From Rhizophagus clarus (taxonomy: Eukaryota; Glomeromycota; Glomeromycetes; Glomerales; Glomeraceae): DNA of 64,000 nt. The number at the start of each line of letters is the position of its first letter. Within the stretch, counting starts at the first letter, position 1. The stretch lies in assembly GCA_015698045.1 (NCBI GenBank), contig BLAL01000241.1, positions 186,001 to 250,000 of the forward strand. The letters run 5' to 3'. This document shows positions 38,679-50,401 of this stretch, one piece after another. The notes under the pieces are model-generated. The model was not told where the DNA came from. It did not search any database and saw only the letters and a program-made list of their open reading frames with translations. A program made the translations under genes and the position numbers.

Positions 38679-40010
38679 ATGGACGTGGAAGCTAGAAGGA
38701 AATATTGTGGACTCTTGATGTTCCCCCCAACACCATCAAGGAACAATGATATTACCATTAATAATATGTCAATGAGGGAAGTTGACCCTTCCTCATCGAC
38801 TTACGAATCATCCCGAATCATGATGAATGACCATCAATTCGTTATGCAAGACGGTTTTGGTGAATTTTCTTCAAGTCGCGCGCTCGCAGCTGGTGCGGCA
38901 GCTGGTGGAGACCTAATAAATCAAGAAAATCTTGATGCTCCAAATGTAATAGATGGTGATACATCGACCTCAAATTCAAAATCCCAACCTGCAAAAAGAA
39001 CTCCGAGACCTCCAAATGCTTTCATTCTTTATAGAAGAGCGAAACAACCTGGTATAATCGCATCTCAAAGAAATTTAACTAATGCTGAAGTATCAAGAAC
39101 AATTAGTGATATGTGGAGAAAAGAACCTGAAGAAATCCGATTAGAATGGGAAAGATACGCTGATCGAAAAAAATTGGAACATATGCAAACTTATCCAAAT
39201 TATGTCTACCGTCCTAATAAAAACAAGTCCAAAGTTGACAAAAGAAGGCAGCAAAGGAAACAAAGTACTAAAGAATCAACAAGTTCAAATAATAATAACA
39301 ATAATAACAATAATAATAGCTTGGTTGAAAATAAATCAAGTAATCCTGGACCTGTTAGAAGAAGATCAACGAAGAATGTTAACAACAAACCACCTACTAA
39401 ATTGGACTTACCTTTATCAATGAACGGAATGGCTGGATTCAATCAACAACAAAATTCTAATAATGATACTTCAAATTCATATACCACAATACTTCCAAGT
39501 CCCGAGATTCCCTTGTTGTCAGCTCATTACACAGAAAATCCCGGTGAATTCATTAGTTCTAATGCTCCCATAACTCCAATAACTCCTCTTACTCCTCCTG
39601 AGAATGAAAATGATTATAAATTATTACATGAATTAACTTATCAACAACAACAACAGCAACAACAACAACAACATCATCATCATCATCAAGGAAATACTCA
39701 ACATTTCTCCTTCCAGCCTATTCCCTTAACACATTATACACACGCCTCTAATCAAACGGTTGACCAATTGGATTTCTGTTTCGTTCCTGATGTTGAACAG
39801 CAACAACAACAAATGATCGCTGAGATGATGCTTCATCACGAGCAACATCATCACATCACTCCAACAGCAACCGTCCCATCCTCGAATCCCACTCAATATT
39901 ACGCGAATAGCGGCTCGTTCACCGAAATGCTCGGGTTCGAATTTCCCTTCCTAGGTGGTTCTGTGAGCCACAACGGTAATGGTCTTGACTCATCAGATCA
40001 ATACCTTTAA
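38679..40010 (+). CDS. Single HMG-box transcription factor, MATA-HMG/Ste11-like
   Basis: An intronless frame of 443 residues starting at the ATG at 38679 (MDVEARRKYCG). The open frame extends 58 codons further upstream, but that part is Phe/Lys homopolymer from the T/A tracts, so I reject it. The HMG box is at about residues 107-178: RTPRPPNAFILYRR, then EVSRTISDMWRKEPEEI and TYPNYVYRPNKNKSK, followed by a basic tail KVDKRRQQRKQ. This form is closest to fungal sex-regulating boxes (MATA-HMG, Ste11, Prf1). The rest is low-complexity: Asn run near 205-213, Q10H5 near 377-391, and Pro/Thr-rich segments, suggesting a disordered activation region. In arbuscular mycorrhizal fungi such genes are a large expanded family; a role in mating or development is inference. 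Confidence 0.88.
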   Translation: MDVEARRKYCGLLMFPPTPSRNNDITINNMSMREVDPSSSTYESSRIMMNDHQFVMQDGFGEFSSSRALAAGAAAGGDLINQENLDAPNVIDGDTSTSNSKSQPAKRTPRPPNAFILYRRAKQPGIIASQRNLTNAEVSRTISDMWRKEPEEIRLEWERYADRKKLEHMQTYPNYVYRPNKNKSKVDKRRQQRKQSTKESTSSNNNNNNNNNNSLVENKSSNPGPVRRRSTKNVNNKPPTKLDLPLSMNGMAGFNQQQNSNNDTSNSYTTILPSPEIPLLSAHYTENPGEFISSNAPITPITPLTPPENENDYKLLHELTYQQQQQQQQQQHHHHHQGNTQHFSFQPIPLTHYTHASNQTVDQLDFCFVPDVEQQQQQMIAEMMLHHEQHHHITPTATVPSSNPTQYYANSGSFTEMLGFEFPFLGGSVSHNGNGLDSSDQYL

Positions 40011-41530
40011 AAAAAAAAATTTTTTTTTTTATTTGCATTTCTCTTTTTTGAGAAAGAAAAAAAAAAAGAAATATTTTTACAAAAAAAAAGAAGAATATAT
40101 TTATTTTATATCCATAAAAAAAGAAGGTTCATTTGTTCTTGGGTTTTGGCAAAACCGGTTTGTGGTTTTTTTTGTCATTTGTTTTAATTAATTTATTTGT
40201 TTCCTTTTTTGTTTTCTTTTTTGGGTTTGGGTTTTTTTTTTCCTTCTTTGTATGTACATTTTTCAACTTTCATCTTCCTCCCCCTTTCATAGTACAGCAT
40301 CGAATGAACATTTTTTTTTTATTTTCTTCTTTTTTTTTTATTTATTCAACAATTCCCTACTTTTTTTTCTTTTTTTTTTCCTTTTCTCTTTTTTTTTTCT
40401 CTGTTCACTAACCTTAGACAGTGAGCTTGGAAAAAAATTGTAGTATACATGATTCGTTTACATACATATAAATATATACCATTTACAAACCTACTTTCAA
40501 TTGGAAATTTGTTAAGTGAAATTTTGAAGGGAAATGGGGATTAATAATTTTTTTTTATTGTGATACCAATTTAATTTCTGCGATCTTCCAGTTCTCACAT
40601 TGCCCACAGAAATTTATAAGTACCTGTTCTAAGGAAAGCCAAAAAATATGCAAAGCAAAAAGCACACAACACTAATAATAGTAGAAAAAAAAAAAAAGTT
40701 TAAAATTAGAAGTAAATAATTTAATAGATTTTATTTCTTTATTATTTTGATGTGAATTCTTTTTTTTTTTTTTACTTGGTTTTTCATGATAGCATTTAAT
40801 TTCTTTTTTTTTTTATAATCTTTTCATTGAGAAAATTTTTCACCTCCTCTCCCCCCTTACTTTTTCCATTACTATCGCTCTTCTTTTTTTCACTGATTTC
40901 TCAATTTTTCTAAAAAACAAAAACAAAAAAAAAAAAAAAAAATAATTATAGACATTTAGGTTATTATTTAGTAATATTTATAATTTTTAATTTTCTTTCT
41001 TATTCCTTCTCGCACTAATAGATTTGTCCTTTTTGGTAAACATTTTTTTTAAATTTTTTCTTCAGAGAAGAAAAAAAATAAAAAACTTAGGGTTGTTTGT
41101 TTTGTTCTCTCCAAATATTTTTTTTATTTCATCTTTCTTTTTCTTTTTTTTTTCTTTTTTTTTTGTCTACTGTGCAAAAAAATCTGAATAGTGTTGTGTG
41201 TTTGCTGTGTTTTGTCCTCTGTACATTATGGAAAGTTCCGCAGCGATTTAAAAAAATTTATTCATAAAAAAAAAATTTTTTTTTTTGGTTCTGGCCCATA
41301 TGATTCACACTATTCGTTCCGCAGTTTATTATGTATAGCAATTTATTATATATGTCTTGGTTAAGAGGGAGTAAAACTATGATACCGATAGTTGTTGATG
41401 TCATATCCGTAAATGATATTCTGCCTTTTCGCTGAGTTAAAAAAGTCCCTTACATGTAACGTGTAATAAAAATCGGAACAATAAAAAAGATAAAATGCAG
41501 AACTGATACACTAAACGAAACGTTAACTTA
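40011..41530. other. T-rich 3' flank of the HMG gene
   Basis: 1.5 kb, strongly T-rich on the plus strand up to about 41180, with pyrimidine runs mixing T and C (cttttctctttttttttctc). It probably includes the 3' UTR. Frames such as 40133-40411 are Phe-rich products of these runs. Nothing else seen. Confidence 0.5.
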
Positions 41531-41532
41531 CT

Positions 41533-41853
41533 TTGTTGTGATATGATTGTATTATTTTCTCTTGGGTGCGCCCATTCTACATAAAAGGGATCAACATTTT
41601 GTATAAATATAGAAAATTCGGTACAAAATTTACCTACAAACTTAAATGATGATAATTTAAAAAAATTAGTAATCTAGCTAAAAGGGAGAAATTTTTTTTT
41701 TTTCTTTGGGGCGGAATTTACCGATAAAATAAAAAGAAACAATTTTTTTTTCCGTCGGAGTTTGCTTATCCGCAAAAAGTAAATAAATAATATCGTATGA
41801 AAATACGGCAATATCCGTCCGTTATTTCCGATATTGAGAAAAAAAAAAAACTT
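41533..41853. repeat. Dispersed repeat copy A
   Basis: A head of about 55 bp (ttgttgtgatatgattgtat, then tgcgcccattctac and aaaaggg) is followed by a body of about 260 bp ending cgttatttccgatatt. The same head occurs at 46558-46612 in the same orientation, but there the body follows in the reverse orientation (aaatatcggaaataacgg onward). The family is unknown; the layout suggests an element with this head at both ends. Confidence 0.6.
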
Positions 41854-44800
41854 AGCGAAAATAATCGTTGTCATCATCCGTTACTTAGCGTAATGTAAGT
41901 AACTTACCGTTTATTGTAAGATTTTTCATCCCATTTTAATGCGTTTTTCCATATACGCGAAATCACCTAAGTCATGCATAAACGACACATGACCGATTTT
42001 CCTGTTTTAAGTAATTACTTATCCGTATCAGATAAAAATTTTAAATTTCGTTTCTCATAAAATATTATTAAAAAAAAAAAGGGTTGCAACCATTGCAAGG
42101 AATATCACTTGGTGATAATTTCCTCTTGATTCTCATGTGATTTTAATGGTATTTTAAGGCAAGTCACAAGGGTTAAGTTTGTATTATCGTTAAGGAACAA
42201 TCTTTTTCGACATTTTTTCAGAACAATCATTTGTTTAATTAATAATAAAATTTACAAAATTAGAAACCTTTTACAAAAGGGTTCGTGAATTCATTCAAGT
42301 TTCAATTCATTGTGATACATTATTTAAATGTTTCAAATTTGTTATTACTTATTCCACTTGGTCTATGAATGCTAGATTAATGCTAGTATAAAAGTATTAA
42401 CTTCAATGTGTACGTCATAGTTGTCATAAATAATAAGATAAAATCCTGTTACTCCATGGAAATCTTGTGAGAAACTCCGTATTCACTGCCCAAAAATAAT
42501 TCAGTTATTCACGGATACCGTATTTATGGAATAACAAGTACTATATTTGAAAAAACGAAATGTACAACATATGATTATATCATTCGCCAAATATAAATTC
42601 TAAAATATTTTAATCCAAATAGAATTATGATACATGCTATTTGAAAAAAAAAGAATTTTTTACAAGTTGGGTATCGAATGTTTCTTAAAACTACCAATCA
42701 TGTGATCCAGATTCCGAGCTGCACGTGATAATAAGTGAGTAATTATATTTAATTCAATGCCCCTAATTTATTATAGTATGATATTTAAAAGGCCCTGAAA
42801 ATATTTTGTACCAGTGTTTTTAAAAATCTGATATTTTCGAATTCAAAAATTGCAGAATGTGTAAAGAAAAAATCAATTTGTATGCAATTTTCGTTTTTGA
42901 AGCGACGAGTTCCAATTGGTGATAATTTAACTAAGAGCATGAGATCTATTTTAAAAAATTTTTATTGATGCATAGAATTTAATCCTTAATATTTTTTACA
43001 CAATTTTATGGAATATAAATTATGTGAGTGATGGAGTAATCGTTAAAGTTACAAGTTAAATAATGTAGAAATATTTCGACAATAAACGGACAATAGATTC
43101 TAACCGAAAGAAAACAAAGATTGACGCTAAGACCATTGAATATTACCAATATTAGATGGCTAAAGGCCATTGTTTTGGTATATCCTGATTTTCCGACATC
43201 CGTTTTCAGACAATTTACTGACATATCACATTGCTATTATCACGAAGACAATCCGAAAATCAATTTAATAAAAAAAATGAATCGAAACTAACGGGGTGGG
43301 GGAATTTAATTTTCTGAATAAATTTGTTTGATGTACCGATATACTTACCCGATTTAATTTTGATGCAAATTCAAATCAATTCTACGGCAAAACAATTTCA
43401 TAGTTATAATAAATTTTGACGAAAAACATGGATTGGTTAACGATATTTATTTATAGACAAACCATTTCGTTATTCATTTAATTTGTAAAAAATTTATAAA
43501 ATGTCGTATTATATTATATTATCAGATACATATTACCTTTTTTCCATAAATCAACTTTTAATGGATCATGTCAGGAAAATGACATTATTTATACGAGATC
43601 ATTTCTTGTCGGGAAATTATCAGCCAAAGATTCGTCAGGACCTGTCGGAACTCAGTCTACATTCAATGGTTTCATGGAAAGCGGGGCGATAATAAAAACA
43701 AAATATACTTACGTTTAAAAGTTTTCGACATACAGTAAATTACTTGGAGAATGTACAATGTCTATAGAATATATAGAACTTTGTACCATGGTCACAATAA
43801 ATTTTGGTGAATGGTTAATGATTATTTATTTATTTATAGACAAAACAAATTCGAATTATTCATGTACTATTACTGTATTTATATTTAAAATTTATAATAA
43901 AGAAATGTTAATTTACCCAATCACTTTTCGTAAATCAAATTTTCGAAAAAATATCTTGTTGAGAAAATGACGTTATTCACTCGGGATTATTTCTTGGGCA
44001 ACTGTAGAATACGTCAGAACTCGTTCATTATCAATGGTTCCATAGAAAACGGAGCAATATTAACAATAAAAAATGCATTACGTTTAAAAGATAACATATT
44101 AAGGTTATATTCAGTTTATTTATACTTATGATTGTTACTAACGGGTGAAGAGAATAGATGAATTCAATAACTTATTAATCTTTTTAGGACTTCCCAATTC
44201 TTCTCAACTCTTTAATTTTCACAACTCGATTCTTTGATCTTCAACTTCTTGATCCTTAACTTCAATCTCTTCATCTTGAAAATAATTATTGTCCATAACC
44301 ATTGTGAGACATTTGAGATAATAAGGTTTGTAAGAGATATTTTTTTTTATGGGAAGTGCGAAAGTTTTGATATCTTTATATTCTTTCACATGAATTTTTT
44401 TTAGTCAAGTTCAGCTTTGGCACGCGAGCATTGATAATTTGGGATTTATTTTATTGTAATAAATAACAGTTTTTCCGTAATTTATTAGGAAGGAATTGTT
44501 AATTAAATAAGAGTTCTCGTGACTTATCTTCATTTTTAATACTTCCCAAATAATAAACACGAGGTATTAATTTTTTTCAATCTTTTCAAGCGATTTCCCC
44601 AAGAATTTCCATTTTGACCCAAAAATTAGCACGAGGTATTAAATTTTTGTTGTTTATCTAACCTTCCAGTGATTTTCCCCAAAGAAATTGACTTTCATTG
44701 TGCAATCAAATTATATAAATCGGAATTATCAATTAAACAAAGATTTTAATTATTCCACATCTCTCCAGATATTAAATATCAATTTTGTATATTTTGGTTA

Positions 44801-45290
44801 TTCTATAATGTATTGCGTATCTTAAGACGTCTTAAAAGTTTAAGTGAAATTAGTTCAGAGTAAGAAGAACAAATAGCGAAATTTTCTCATCTAGAATGGA
44901 TCTGATCATGCATGTTAAAAATTTTACATTGTATGTTAATTTTGTTCGATCATTGGTTTAAATCAAGTGAAATTTTTTAGGTAATATAAGCGAAATAGAA
45001 TGAGCTTGATTACGCATACTCTACATTTATGATTCAATTTTGTAATATTTATGCTGCGTTTCCTTAATTCGTAACATTTTCAAACAAAATAAAATAATGT
45101 TTACAGAAAAAAAGTCATCAATTTATTAAACAAAAAAAAAAAATCCTGGGCCGAAGATGATACTATTGTACAATGCAAACGCCCAGTAAATACAAATATT
45201 ATACATATCAAAGAAATCAAAATGAAAATAAATACATACGAAAAAAATATTATGTAACAAATGTTAAAATTATAAAAAATATCAATATTA
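41854..45290. other. Intergenic region with diverged duplications
   Basis: No gene can be supported. Two diverged copies of a segment of about 310 bp lie at 43405-43719 and 43791-44092. A shorter duplication with cacgaggtattaa is at about 44560-44700. Open frames at 43501-43692 and 43758-43970 fall in the first duplication and show no domain. Confidence 0.5.
43405..44092. repeat. Diverged tandem duplication, about 310 bp units
   Basis: Copy 1 (43405-43719) and copy 2 (43791-44092) share, in order, tggttaa-gat-tttatttat, atagacaaa, aaaatgacattattta/aaaatgacgttattca, ttcttgtcgggaa/ttcttgggcaac, tcaatggttt/tcaatggttc, and ttacgtttaaaag at the end. The copies have many substitutions, so the duplication is old. 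Confidence 0.6.
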
Positions 45291-46432
45291 TCAAAATTCA
45301 TTGAATAAATCTTCCTCGATTTCCATATCCGGTTTTAGGTAAAAACCATCATTGGTAGGCGTTCCATTATCATTTGATCCCATCCAGGAGAATTCGGCAA
45401 CATGTTGTCCCATCCAGTGGGAATTTTCATTATTATTATATTGTTTTAAATCCAGGAAAAGTCATTAATATATTGTTTTGATTCCCAGGAATTATCATTA
45501 TCATATTGTTTTAATTCCCAGGAATTGTCATTAATATATTGTTTTATATAGTCATTATTATTACATTGTTTTGATTCTTCCGCCCAGGAAGAACCTTGAG
45601 CATCATTTGCGAGCGCATCATCATCTGGTAGTAAAAAAGCCAATTCACTAAAATCAAAATTAGCGAAGAAGTTGTTAATATCGATTTCAACGTCGCTTGT
45701 GATCGCTTCACTGTCATTATCGCATGATTTAAAAAACAGGCCTTTTATATGTTTGTTGTTTATCTTTTTTTTCTGATCAGAAAGTTTTTTAAACAGGTTT
45801 TTTATATCTTTTGGTTGTTGCCTCCAGAATTGTGATGCTACATATGACAATTTTTGCATAGGAAGGTGATATCCAATTGATTTGAGGCGTTCATTAAGTT
45901 TTATTCTAAAAACCATAAAGGAATTTCCTACGTTCTTCCTGGTAAAATCCTGAACAGTAAAATTCATCTTATCATTATTATAAGTTTCTGGTAATTGATC
46001 ATGTAATCTTTTTTCAACTAATTTTTTTATATTTTCTGAAATTCCTTTATAGTAATCTTTAACGTAAGCTGGTTCACTTTTCCATAATGCACTTGACAGA
46101 GAAGAAAGTTGCTGCATAGAAGTACGTTCTCCTAATGCTTCGAGATGTTTATTAAGGTGTTTCCTATATACAATAAAACCATTCCCTTTGTTCATCTTGC
46201 TCAAGTCTTTAATTTTTTTATTGTTTTCATTTTCGTTGGTATATTCCTCCTCATTAATTTCTGGTGGAAATTTTGGTCTGAAATATTCAAGAATCAAATG
46301 ATCAAAGAAATTATTATACAAGTCTTGCAAGTACGAAGGATCATTAGAAAGTTTGTAATAATCAATATCTTTAATGTTGTTTTCTAAATAAAATAAAAAA
46401 TATTCATTTTCTAAAGGGTGTAGGTGTTCCAT
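45291..46432 (-). CDS. Protein with two tandem divergent HMG boxes (truncated frame)
   Basis: The open frame runs 46432-45446 (328 residues, no introns). An acidic N-terminal region of about 80 residues is followed by two HMG-like boxes. Box 1, about 81-140: GNGFIVYRKHLNKHLEAL, then SSLSSALWKSEPAYVKDYY. Box 2, about 166-225: GNSFMVFRIKLNERLKSI, then YVASQFWRQQPKDIKNLF. Both keep the N-F-x-x-[YF]R and W-x-x-[EQ]P positions of MATA-HMG boxes but lack the PRPP entry. The C-terminus has a repeat of 10-11 residues (KQYINDNSWEL, KQYDNDNSWES, KQYINDFSW). At the last repeat the frame meets a stop, but the next frame continues the same repeat pattern (NNNENSHWMGQHVAEFSWMG) to a stop at 45291, which indicates loss of one base near 45446-45455. 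Whether it binds DNA is unknown. Confidence 0.75.
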
Positions 46433-46555
46433 CTTTTCTATCTTTGCTCTTCAGAATGAATCAAAGAAAAAATGATAGCTATTGAAAAAGCCATTCTCTT
46501 TCAAAAAATGGTTCATTTTATCTAATTGATGCTAAGGTAACCTGAAAGGAAATTT
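46433..46555. other. Short upstream flank of the tandem HMG gene
   Basis: 123 bp between the gene start and repeat copy B; it must hold the proximal promoter. No site recognised. Confidence 0.4.
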
Positions 46556-46557
46556 GA

Positions 46558-46800
46558 TTGTTGTGATATGATTGTTTATTTCTCTTGGGAGCGCCCATTC
46601 TACGAAAAAGGGTGAAATATCGGAAATAACGGATTATATTGCCTATATTTGTTACTTTTGTGGATAAACAAACTCCAAAGATAAAAAAAAATGATTTCTT
46701 CCTTTCAGTTAGATACTAATATATTATCATTTAGTTTGTAGGCGTAACTAAATTTTCTATATTTATAATATTTATACAAATTTTAATCCGGAAATGATCA
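46558..46800. repeat. Dispersed repeat copy B
   Basis: The head (ttgttgtgatatgattgttt, gagcgcccattctac, aaaaaggg) matches copy A at 41533 directly. The following body (atatcggaaataacggatta, gtggataaacaaactcc, ctacaaacta on the reverse strand) matches copy A's body in inverse orientation. Together A and B bracket the tandem-HMG gene. Confidence 0.6.
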
Positions 46801-48181
46801 TTTTATAACAAACGAATTTATGTAACGTTAAAAACTCACTTTAAATGATATCCTAAATATGTGATTTTAAAGGTAACTAAAATATATGTAACTTCACGAG
46901 TAGAAAAGTTTTTCTAAGCTTATAATGGTAGTTTTCCATATGACTTTTGCATAAACATGAAAAAAATAAAAAAAACTGCATTATTTTTTAAAGATGAATT
47001 TATTTCTCACATATTTGATATTTCTCATCTCTAAATTAAAATCTATAAAATCTTAAAAAAATAGCATTAAAATATCTCTTAGGACTTTAAATAAATTTGT
47101 TAAACAGATAAGATTGTTATAAATCAAGATTTTGAAGAACCATATAAAGCTTTATATTATAATCCATTGCAAAATTATATAGCCACCTTATGATTTTTTA
47201 ATTTAAATTTAAAATCAGTAAAAATCAAGTTTAAATATCTATTTGAAGGATATTTAAAGCCATCGTTAGTTAATTACATAACCATCTATATAAATAATTT
47301 TTTCAAATCAAACATTTTCCATATATAATTTTTTAAAATATATATTTGTATTTTTATTTTTATTTAATCTTTTAAAATACATATCAATAGACTCTATTTA
47401 TTTATTTAAATACTGCTTTTTTTAATATAATACTTATATAAAAATTTTATATTAAACTAACTTTTATAACTTCAGTCAGCCTTTTGATTGAACTTATTAG
47501 TAAAATATAAATATTATTTTTAAATGTATAAATATATGTAATTTTTTATAGGAAATCAGAAAACATATTGGATAAAAGACAAGTTTCTTAATAAATTTTA
47601 TGATAAATCTAAAATTTATAATTTTTGCAAAATTAACCAATATTAAACTCAGTTATAAAATTTATATAAATAATTACTACTTTTTTTATGCAAATAAAAT
47701 TTAATTGTAAATTACATATTATAGTAAAATAAAATTTTATATATTTACAATATTTATTAAATTTTATAATTTAATCAATTTTAAAAAGTTGCTAATAATA
47801 AAATTATTTTAATAATTATCATAAACAGTTGACTACTATAATACTTCTATAGTATAGTACCATACCCATAAATTAGTATAAAAGATCTGAAAATTATATA
47901 TAAAGGGTTCAGATTTTTTTCATATAATCTGTATGATATCTGGAGTATTTTATTTAAAAGAGTATTATACTTTAGAAAGTATTATAAAAAAATTTAGTAT
48001 ATTTATATTTATAATATTGGATATTTATTTATTTGTTCATTAAAATCTAAATACCATTTATAAAAAATTTTTTATTTGTATTTTTCTTTTAACCTATTGT
48101 ATTTCCTATAATATAATACTCTCTAAAATTGCTAAATTTATTTTGTACTCAGGTATTATAATCAACTTTTTACAGTATTTA
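46801..48181. other. Very AT-rich region, no gene
   Basis: About 1.4 kb without an open frame worth reporting. Short inverted pieces such as cagttgactactataatac (47828) and repeated gagtattata-type words (47959, 48116) suggest remnants of small DNA elements, but no ends could be paired. Confidence 0.5.
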
Positions 48182-48221
48182 ATTTTAATAAAACTTTTTT
48201 TTTTTTTTTTTTTTTTTTTTG

Positions 48222-48487
48222 GCGTTGATAACGCAGAAATCTTTATTGAAAATTAATGGATTACAAATTAATCTATATAATTTATCCTAGAAACTGCTCC
48301 TATCCGGAGGAGGAAACCCTCGCGGACCGTTCAATCATATCGCCAATTAACTAATAATACCCAAACCCACTGATCAACCCTCTAACAAAATCCCGAACTA
48401 TAAATATAATTATAAATAAAAGTAAAAATACAAATTAACAACCCAAAACAAAAACCCAACTTATTCTATTATCTAATCTAATACCCA
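48222..48487 (-). other. LINE 3' UTR
   Basis: Sequence between the stop of the RNase H frame and the poly(A) tail of the LINE. No hairpin or repeat needed for target priming is obvious; the RT of such elements commonly recognises this region. Confidence 0.7.
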
Positions 48488-50401
48488 TCATAAATCTACC
48501 ATCCTATACACTTGTGATAGTCTTAGCTTCTTCCCTACCGCCACCCACGGCTCGAGGATATAATTCGCTAAATAATTCTTCATAGCTCTAAAGGTGATTG
48601 GTACCGCCTCGCGTAATCTGTCGTTCCTAGTAAATAAAGGCGGCGGGACCAGTGGTGGGATAAATGGATTGTCATAACATTCGATACTGTCGTCATCGAA
48701 TTGCAACCTCTCTTCTGTTGGTGCGCGGCTTGCCAATGGTTGCGGGCGATATCCGCTCTGTTGTATAAAGCTTGGCGTTGTGTGTTCGTGCGTATTTTGT
48801 GTTCGTAATCTCTTTCTACAAGAGGAACGCCGCCGCGTCGTGCACTTTTGGTATTTCGTCTGTTTGGTTATTGCATGTGATTTCTCCCACCTATTCGTCA
48901 ATTCGCACCTGGGTTTCCATATCATTTCCCTAAATAATATAATAAAGCGAAATAAAAAATGCACGTAAAGCCCAGTGACTTCAGTTTCATTGATGCGTAA
49001 GGTCTTTTTTAGTGATGCTATCCATGTCCTATCACATTTAATTTGCGTTGATAGCCTTCTGAAATCCCTGAATTGTGCGGATGTGACACTATTGCTGAGC
49101 AGATCGTCCACCGCGCGCTGAAGCTTTGGAGTGTCCGTAATGTCCAACTTCAATTCTTTCAATCTGATCATCCGATATTGTTTTTTAAGCGTGTCATAAA
49201 TATGCTTCCAAGCCTCATCATAGCCTGGGCACTCAAATAAATGATCCCAATCCTCGACACAATTGCCGCTACAGTTCTGGCAGCGATAGTGGGAATAAAT
49301 ATCTCTTTTCCTTTGTAGTAGAACATTACCCAAGGGTAGGCATCTGTGCAGCAGCTTGACCATGAATACGAACATATGATGCTCTCTGGAACTTCGGCAT
49401 CTGAAACCTCGAAATTGATTTAGTAATCCCCAAGTGATTTCCCATGCTATCTGTCTAACATTCATATGGCAATGTTCTCTGTTGCTTTGCAATAATGACC
49501 ATTCCATTGCATTGTATGTGTTTAAAAATTGGATAATAAATTTCTTCAAGGACGGCTCAATGGGTATATGTTCAAACGTTGGTATATATCTATATTCTTG
49601 ACTAGTATGTTCTATATTAAAATTAAACTGACTATTGCTACTACTCCCCTCCACCGCTAAACGATCCGCCTCATCATTCCCCCTAACATTAGAGTGTCCT
49701 TTCACCTTAACAAATTCTATATTAATCCTTTTTTCTATTCGAATCTGGTTAATCCTAAATAAGATACAATGGTTAGTAGTTTTTTCTTTGGCTCGGGCCG
49801 ATTTCGTATTCCACGTTAGGATGTCATCGAGCGCACATTTGCTATCGGTGTATATTACTACATCCGCCTCTTCCGGCACGGCCATTAACGCCAATAGGAT
49901 CGCAATGATCTCAGATCTAGTAGATGATGGCCAATTCCTGACTTTTGTTGCAATTTTATATTCGCGATTCTGCTGGTCCTTTATGTATACACCTGCACCC
50001 ATGCTAACATAATAGTTATCGCTTTTGTAATGTGATATCGTATTCCGGTATTGAGAAGTTGTTAATGACCCATCCGTATAAATGTCTAATTTTCGATTCA
50101 CCGCATCATCCTTCCATCCCTCCTGGATGGCTTGTTTAATGTTCATGAGGGTGTCCTGTAATTCTCGATCGTCTAGCCATTTATCGATCCACACATCATA
50201 TCCAGTTAATACAATATCAGGTTGGACTATTATACTTTCGTCCTCAACAGCCACTTCTTCTCTATATGAATCCTCCGCTTCATAGTTGCATATTCCTACC
50301 CAGTCGTGACAAATTGCTTTAATAGTCTTGAACTGTGTGATTTTCCTAATACGATCGAGGGGGTCCTCCTTGCTGATGTTGTTTGGGGAGGTGCTAGGTG
50401 A
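48488..50401 (-). CDS. LINE RNase H domain frame
   Basis: The frame is open from 50401 to the stop at 48488 (637 codons), overlapping the end of ORF2 by about 106 nt in the -1 frame. There is no ATG near its beginning, so it is probably the C-terminal part of ORF2 and not a separate gene. RNase HI residues are all visible: Asp in LDIYTDGSLTT, Glu in RSEIIAILLALMA, Asp in VIYTDSKCALDD, His in VKGHSN and Asp in GNDEADRLAVEG. Downstream is the Cys/His motif CQNCSGNCVEDWDHLFECPG, usual at the C-terminus of these LINEs. RNase H removes the RNA strand after target-primed reverse transcription. An indel in the run of five C at about 50360-50364 would explain the frame change; a programmed shift is possible, but no classic slippery heptamer is present. 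Confidence 0.85.
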   Translation of the reverse strand, partial: SPSTSPNNISKEDPLDRIRKITQFKTIKAICHDWVGICNYEAEDSYREEVAVEDESIIVQPDIVLTGYDVWIDKWLDDRELQDTLMNIKQAIQEGWKDDAVNRKLDIYTDGSLTTSQYRNTISHYKSDNYYVSMGAGVYIKDQQNREYKIATKVRNWPSSTRSEIIAILLALMAVPEEADVVIYTDSKCALDDILTWNTKSARAKEKTTNHCILFRINQIRIEKRINIEFVKVKGHSNVRGNDEADRLAVEGSSSNSQFNFNIEHTSQEYRYIPTFEHIPIEPSLKKFIIQFLNTYNAMEWSLLQSNREHCHMNVRQIAWEITWGLLNQFRGFRCRSSREHHMFVFMVKLLHRCLPLGNVLLQRKRDIYSHYRCQNCSGNCVEDWDHLFECPGYDEAWKHIYDTLKKQYRMIRLKELKLDITDTPKLQRAVDDLLSNSVTSAQFRDFRRLSTQIKCDRTWIASLKKTLRINETEVTGLYVHFLFRFIILFREMIWKPRCELTNRWEKSHAITKQTKYQKCTTRRRSSCRKRLRTQNTHEHTTPSFIQQSGYRPQPLASRAPTEERLQFDDDSIECYDNPFIPPLVPPPLFTRNDRLREAVPITFRAMKNYLANYILEPWVAVGKKLRLSQVYRMVDL

